Part shown: piece by piece, positions 58,768 to 64,000 of the stretch
How the letters are laid out: each line of letters starts with the position of its first letter
How positions within the stretch are numbered: position 1 is the first letter of the stretch
Assembly: GCF_932294415.1 (NCBI RefSeq)
Contig: NC_065537.1
Span: 1,550,001 to 1,614,000, forward strand
DNA length: 64,000 nucleotides
Source of the DNA: Quercus robur
Lineage: Eukaryota; Streptophyta; Magnoliopsida; Fagales; Fagaceae
Direction: 5' to 3'
The notes under the pieces: model-generated
Databases searched by the model: none
Seen by the model: the letters and a program-made list of their open reading frames with translations, nothing else
Told to the model about the DNA's origin: nothing
Position numbers and translations under genes: made by a program

Positions 58768-58813
58768 CCTAACCCTTTTGTTGCGGAAAAGAAAGTCGCA
58801 AAACAACCTTCGC

Positions 58814-58831
58814 TTCCCACAGACGGCGCCA
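58814..58831 (-). other. Primer-binding site candidate of the Tat element
   Basis: On the minus strand TGGCGCCGTCTGTGGGAA starts two bases inside the 5' LTR end. It begins with TGG, complementary to the CCA tail of a tRNA. I did not identify the tRNA. Confidence 0.6.
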
Positions 58832-58833
58832 AC

Positions 58834-59446
58834 TGATATTGCTCCGAATCAGTAAGGTGGAATGGCCTGGCTTCGGTGGGTTGTTCAAACGGTTGATGGC
58901 CTGCAAGGAAGAAAACGCGATCAAAGAGGAGACCGGAGAAGACCGGTCGAACCCCCTCCGATGGAGAAGTTAGACTCGTTGAGAAAGAAGTTCCAAGTGT
59001 TTTGGAAATTTGTCTGAGAGAAAATCTTACCTTTGTCGGGTCTAGACCGGTCCCTTATATAGGGAGCCTGGGACGGTTATTTGTCCAATAACCTCCCCAG
59101 GATTTGTGGAAACCAAAAACTCCGGAGTTAACTACCTCAACGGATATAAAACGGTAACCGCTAATGGAAGTTAGCTTATTCGAAGGGTTTGTTGAGAGTC
59201 TAAGTATTGAGTTTTCGTCCGTCTGGTGTAGGGCGGTTTAGTCGTCCAAGGATATTTAGTAATTGCTCATGGACGAAACTAATGGACGATCATATCGTCC
59301 ATGGGAGACTTAACTTGTGGGGTGGTGCTATTGTTCATGGATGTTTCTCCTTCTTCTGGATAAACTCCTGAATCAACCTGCGCTATAGCTCTCTAGACGA
59401 TCCACTTGGACGATCTGGAGATGGATTATTTTCCACTTCCCTATCA
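58834..59446 (-). repeat. 5' LTR of the Tat element
   Basis: 613 bp. Minus-strand TATA (TATATAA) at 59055-59061 would drive gag-pol. It is the partner of the left LTR. Confidence 0.95.
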
Positions 59447-59452
59447 ATCATA

Positions 59453-60343
59453 AAATTAGAGTTTAAATTATAATTAAATTTTTAAAAGAAATCTAGGCAC
59501 AATTGCACAAAAATTCCATGTAACTCTAGAGTATTGGACTTTTTTCCTTTGTATAAATAAGGGGTCCCAATCAGATGGGGGCTAACAATTTTCTCTCCAA
59601 AACATTTATTGTAGGAACATAAAAGTTTTCCATTGTAGACTTTTCACGCTTAAAGAACATGACTTGCCAACTAATCAAACTAGAGTTTTTAATACCTACA
59701 GCAATTTCACAACATCAAGAACAAACCCCAGTGAATATAGTGTCAAATTCCATAGTCTCCTATTACATCAAATAAGTGTTTAATATTTCTCGCAAAGTAT
59801 TGAATAGTAAAGCTTCTAGGCCATAGTCTTAACTACAACTCTCAATCATGTTGGACTTGGATGACACCTTTCCACAACGTATCATTATGAGATGCAGAAA
59901 AATTTTGGAGTGTACACAATGTTTAGTATGGATGGGAAGAAATATCATCATATTCCAATTGGTTAGGTCAGTAAGGGCCTACTCCAATTTAATGATCCTA
60001 GAATTTTGTATACAAGTAATAATCAAGGAAACTTTTGCCTAAAATAAGTCGGACTTTTGGCAAGAGAGAAAATTGATGTCTAGACAAATCAAGCTAAGGC
60101 CAACCAAAATGGACCATATTCTTAATTTCTTATCTCGATTTGTTCTATGTAAAAGACTTACAATCAATGCTTGGCGTATAAAAGTTGAACATCTTATCTA
60201 AAGTCCATCCTCTAAAAGCTTGAGAAAAAATTCATTTAAACCAACGCAAGATATAAATTATAAAGGAATCAAAGAAAATTTGTCAAAAATAATGAAAATT
60301 TACTAAATCAAAATCAAACCACCAAAATCATATAAAAATCACC
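59453..60343. repeat. 0.9-kb tandem unit B
   Basis: 891 bp. Closely similar to unit A, with TATAAATA at 59552-59559 and a 64-codon ORF at 59848-60042 nearly identical to that of unit A. Confidence 0.88.
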
Positions 60344-61181
60344 AAATTAGAGTTTAAATTATAATTAAATTTTTTAAAAGAAATCTAGGCACAATTGCAC
60401 AAAAATTCCATGTAACTAAATCATACTCTAGAGTATTGGAATTTTTTTTTTCCTTTGTATAAATAGGGGGTCCCAATGGGATGGGGGGCTAATAATTTTC
60501 TCTCCAAAACATTTATTGTAGGAACATAAAAGTTTTTCATTGTAGACTTTTCACGCTTAAAGAACATGACTTGCCAACTAATCAAACTAGAGTTTTTAAT
60601 ACCTACAACAATTTCACAACATCAAGAACGACCCCAGTGTATACAATGTCAAATTCCATAGTCTCCTATTACATCAAATGAGTGTTTAATTTTTCTCACA
60701 AAGTATTGAATGATAAAGCATCTGGGCCATAGTCTCAACTGCAACTCTCAATCATGTTGAACTTGAATGACACCTTTCCACAACGTATCATTATGAGGAT
60801 GCAAAAAAAATTTGGAGTGTACACAATGTTTAGTGTGGATGGGAAGAAATTTCATCCAATTCCAATTGGTTAGGTCAGTAAGGGCCTATTCCAATTTAAT
60901 TATCCTGGAATTTTGTATACAAGTAATAATCAAGGAAACTTCCGCCTAAAATAAGTCAGACTTTTGGCAAGAGAGAAAATTGATGTCTAGACAAATCAAG
61001 CTAAGGCTGACCAAAATGGACCATATTCTTAATTTCTTATCTCAATTTGTTCCATGTACAAGACTTAAAATCATTGCTTTGCATATAAAAGTTGAACATC
61101 TTATCTAAAGTCCATCCTCTAAAAGCTTGAGAAAAAATTCATTTAAACCAAAGAAAAATTGTCAAAAATAATGAAAATTTA
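60344..61181. repeat. 0.9-kb tandem unit C, truncated
   Basis: Follows unit B directly. TATAAATA at 60458-60465. The small ORF is broken by indels (GAGGATGCAAAAAAAATTT), and about 50 bp near the 3' end are missing. Confidence 0.85.
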
Positions 61182-62099
61182 ATTTGTCCTTAAATTCTTA
61201 TAAGGATGAACACAATAGCAATATTCATTAAAAAAAAATTAAAGATAAAAAAATCTATGCTTATTTTGTATGTATGATAAAGTCCAATCACAAAGGTTTT
61301 TTGGGATTCATGCTGATTAGTAATTAGGAGTTATAAATGAATAATCATCAATATATATATATATATATATATATATATCATATCATATCATATACTATAT
61401 ATAATAGCAGAAGCCTTTTCCTTCCATTAAGGCTGTGCTGCCATGTAGGAAGAAAAGCTACTTAAAAATCTGCCACGTGGCTGAAAACTGAAAACAACGA
61501 AAATCTTAATGCCACCCGCTGTATCCATTGGTCAAATCATATAAATTCAATCCATACCATATGTATGTTCACATTCACTGATTCATTTCTTCAAACACCA
61601 ATAAAGTCCCTCACTCTTGCTTCTCAAAAAAAAAAAAAAAAAAAAAAAATCCCTCACTATCGATTAAAAGCAGATACCTTCACTGATACGAGTAAACCTT
61701 TCAAAATCTCAGAAATCTTCACTCAACCCTGCCTCTAACCATCACCTATTTCTCATTCCCAAAAGACTGCCTCTCATGCCATTTACAAGGTTTAGCCCGT
61801 CGGACCTGCTATTGGTAATTTTTTTTTTTTTTTGGTTTATGTTTTAAAATTAGGTCATTAAAAATATGATTTAGGTTTGGGTGTTTTGTTTAGATTCATT
61901 TAGATTTAGGCTTTTAGGTTAGATTTTATTGGTTTATATTAGATTCATTTACGCTGTACAGGGTCAAACGGCAGCAAAGAGAGTAGGAAAAAAAATTTTA
62001 AACAAAGAAGGTACAGGCAATAGAGAGAGGCTTTGGTTGAACTTTGAAGTTCATGGAGAAGACAATAGGTTTTTATTTTTATTTTTTTTAATGTGTTAT
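61182..62099. other. AT-rich intergenic DNA
   Basis: (AT)n lies at 61351-61379, followed by TCATA repeats, and a poly-A tract at about 61627-61648. No gene recognised. Confidence 0.4.
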
Positions 62100-62395
62100 G
62101 AAATTTAGTCTCTTTGTCTCTATTTCTCTCCCATTATTTTATATTGTTCAAAAAATTTATCACGCTCTTTGTTCAGTTCAAATTTTTCGATATCATTTTT
62201 TTTCTCTATGCAAATGTTAATGCTTTGTTATTCACTGGAATTGGTATGAAATTTAGTCTCTTTGTCTCTATTTCTCTCCCATTATTTTTTATTGTTCAAA
62301 AAATTTATCATGCTCTTTGTTTAGTTCTAATTTTTTGATATCATTTTTTTTTTCTTTGTGCAAATGTTAATGCTTTGTTATTCACTGGAATTGTT
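62100..62395. repeat. 148-bp tandem duplication
   Basis: GAAATTTAGTCTCTTTGTCT begins copies at 62100 and 62248. The copies match through ATTCACTGGAATTG with only a few substitutions and T-run length changes, so the event is recent. Confidence 0.9.
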
Positions 62396-64000
62396 TTAGG
62401 GACCCATGAAATATCTCTAGTCTAAAATTCAAATATTATCAGTTCTAGATCTCTTGCAGATAGCAAAAGATTTCACATCTTACCCTTTTTCATAACCTTC
62501 ACAAATCCAAAGTCAAAACAGAACAACATTTTGGCCAAACTTCTACTTCTCTTATTGTGTTTGCTGTGTTTATATTCAATTGCTACTCTTATTGATTTCT
62601 TCTAAAGAAAAACCCATACAATATATCCCCTGTTATTTAAATCAGTTCTGGTTAATTAGTTTGAATGCAATACTGAAAATGTTCACCTCAATAGAAGAAA
62701 CAGGAATATACAAATATTAAATGTCTATAATTTAATGCCAATCTCTCTTTCTCCTTCGAAGACTGACAATTCGGGGTTTTCTTTTTCAGGGCACTATAAT
62801 TTTTCTCTATCCTGAAAGACTATTTATTGTTTTTGTATTTGAATGAATGCTTGAATGTGTGACGAAACCCAAATAACCAAATATTTATTACAAGTTTGGG
62901 TATCTTAATTTTGGAACTCTGTGCATCCATCTTAATTTCACTAATTTTTGCATATAAGCTCAGGCTGTTGTTCTTCCTATTAAATAAGTAGTGTTGTACT
63001 CAAAGTCGTTGGTTTGTAAGTGAATGGTTTGATTCAAGTGCTAATTTGAAGATTTTACAGATTAAGGTAGATCAAGATGTTTTTTCATATTTAGGTGTGG
63101 GTAGACTCAGGTTTGAATTGGTTTTTGTTCTAGATTCAATTGACCTATAACACTATTATGATTCCATTAATCTTCTTCTGATAGCCAAATAGATAGTTAG
63201 AGTTCTCCTTGATTTTTTTTTTTTTTTTTTTTTTGTCTGCTATGTTTTGTAGTCAAGTTGGCTTATTTGTGTGTTTGTGAGGTTTTCCAATCCAGTCTAA
63301 CTCAATGATTACATTGTCTTGCTTTTAAGGGTTTTGAGTTCTATTAGTGATTATTCTGTAATTGTTGAAAATGCATGATTTATGTTTTACAAAAAAAATG
63401 TAGTAATTCCCACACATGAAGCGCTATTTATACCTACAGTTAACATGTCTAGAAGTTCACATTACAACTACAATTACAAAACACAGAAGACAACACTTTA
63501 TGAGCTTATGATTGCCAAATGCTATAATTACGATCTTCAATTTAATTATAGCTATTCGATTACCATATTTTGAACTCTTCATTTTGGTACATCTAAATAT
63601 GGTAGAGATCATTTTCAATTCTTAAGACTCAAATTGGTTAGTGACTTATCATGTTTTAATTAGAAAAAAAGCTTTGGCTTCCCATCTGCCACTAGTCTTT
63701 GAAATTTTGTAGCACATTTCTAGGAGTCAATATGAAGGGAAATGGAAAATAAGTAGGGCTCATCTCCATTATTGGGGAATTTTGCCAGTTGAAAATATTT
63801 CTGCTTTAATGTTTTTAAAAAAATTAAAAAATTTGGCGCAGTCTCTTTAGATAACCTTTAAATCCTCCATTATTGGTGAGATTTGTATATTGAACATATA
63901 TGTGTTTTACTGAGGTTAAAAAAAAGGTTAATTGATGCATTTTCTTAGAGATTATTATTATTATTGTAGATGTTTAAATGTAAAAGAGCATGAACATTGT
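62396..64000. other. Intergenic DNA, no supported gene
   Basis: Contains T tracts (63212-63234) and a 63-codon ORF (63382-63573) without recognisable motifs. Confidence 0.4.

Larger units (their letters stand above)
49189..59446 (-). mobile_element. Ty3/gypsy retrotransposon, Tat lineage, 10.26 kb, TSD ATCAT
   Basis: Two 613-bp LTRs (49189-49801 and 58834-59446) differ at 8 positions. Both have TG...CA ends, and the element is flanked by ATCAT at 49184-49188 and 59447-59451. Gag-pol runs on the minus strand, so the right LTR is the 5' LTR. A primer-binding-site candidate (58814-58831) and a polypurine tract (49802-49815) sit in the right places. The archaeal-like RNase H behind RT and an extra opposite-strand gene between pol and the 3' LTR are hallmarks of the Tat/Ogre group. 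Gag-pol and the antisense gene both carry inactivating changes, so this copy now needs help in trans. It is inserted in the 0.9-kb tandem array. Confidence 0.95.

Overview
This window is nuclear DNA of a flowering plant, most likely a woody eudicot. The supporting signs are AT-rich intergenic DNA, short GT-AG introns, plant-only protein families (LRR and CCR4-like receptor kinases, a PUT-type polyamine transporter, a DUF313-type B3 protein) and heavy loading with plant transposon families. A Fagales tree such as oak is my best guess from the look of the repeats, but nothing here proves it.

Host genes are sparse. From left to right: the last exon of a CCR4-like receptor-like kinase on the minus strand (1538-2973) whose catalytic HRD motif reads HCN; an orphan Ty1/copia gag ORF (3811-5169); an intact polyamine/amino-acid transporter on the plus strand (10958-12358) with a TATA box and a long intron-bearing leader; a broken B3-domain gene (23780-26070) with 50-residue repeats, nonsense codons and an inserted solo LTR; and a two-exon LRR receptor kinase of the MIK2 type on the minus strand (39772-42743).

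The rest is transposon-derived or anonymous AT-rich DNA. Five LTR insertions have visible ends and target-site duplications: 812-1140, 21225-22082, 24937-25858, 31724-35553, and 32271-34415 nested inside the last. The nested pair sits within a CACTA-like element ending at 35949. Degraded copia pieces lie at 23633-27905, and several fold-back/MITE elements and local tandem duplications are scattered throughout.

The largest object is a 10.26-kb Ty3/gypsy element of the Tat lineage (49189-59446) in minus orientation, with TSD ATCAT and 613-bp LTRs differing at 8 positions. It carries gag-pol with an archaeal-like RNase H on the minus strand and, between pol and the 3' LTR, a separate four-exon gene on the opposite strand with its own TATA box. 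Both ORF sets have a few inactivating changes. The element landed inside a tandem array of 0.9-kb units (48286-49188, 59453-60343, 60344-61181), each with a TATA-like box. The pentamer CGTCC/GGACG is strikingly over-represented in its LTRs and left half. This element, its antisense gene and the motif bias are the most notable content of the window.
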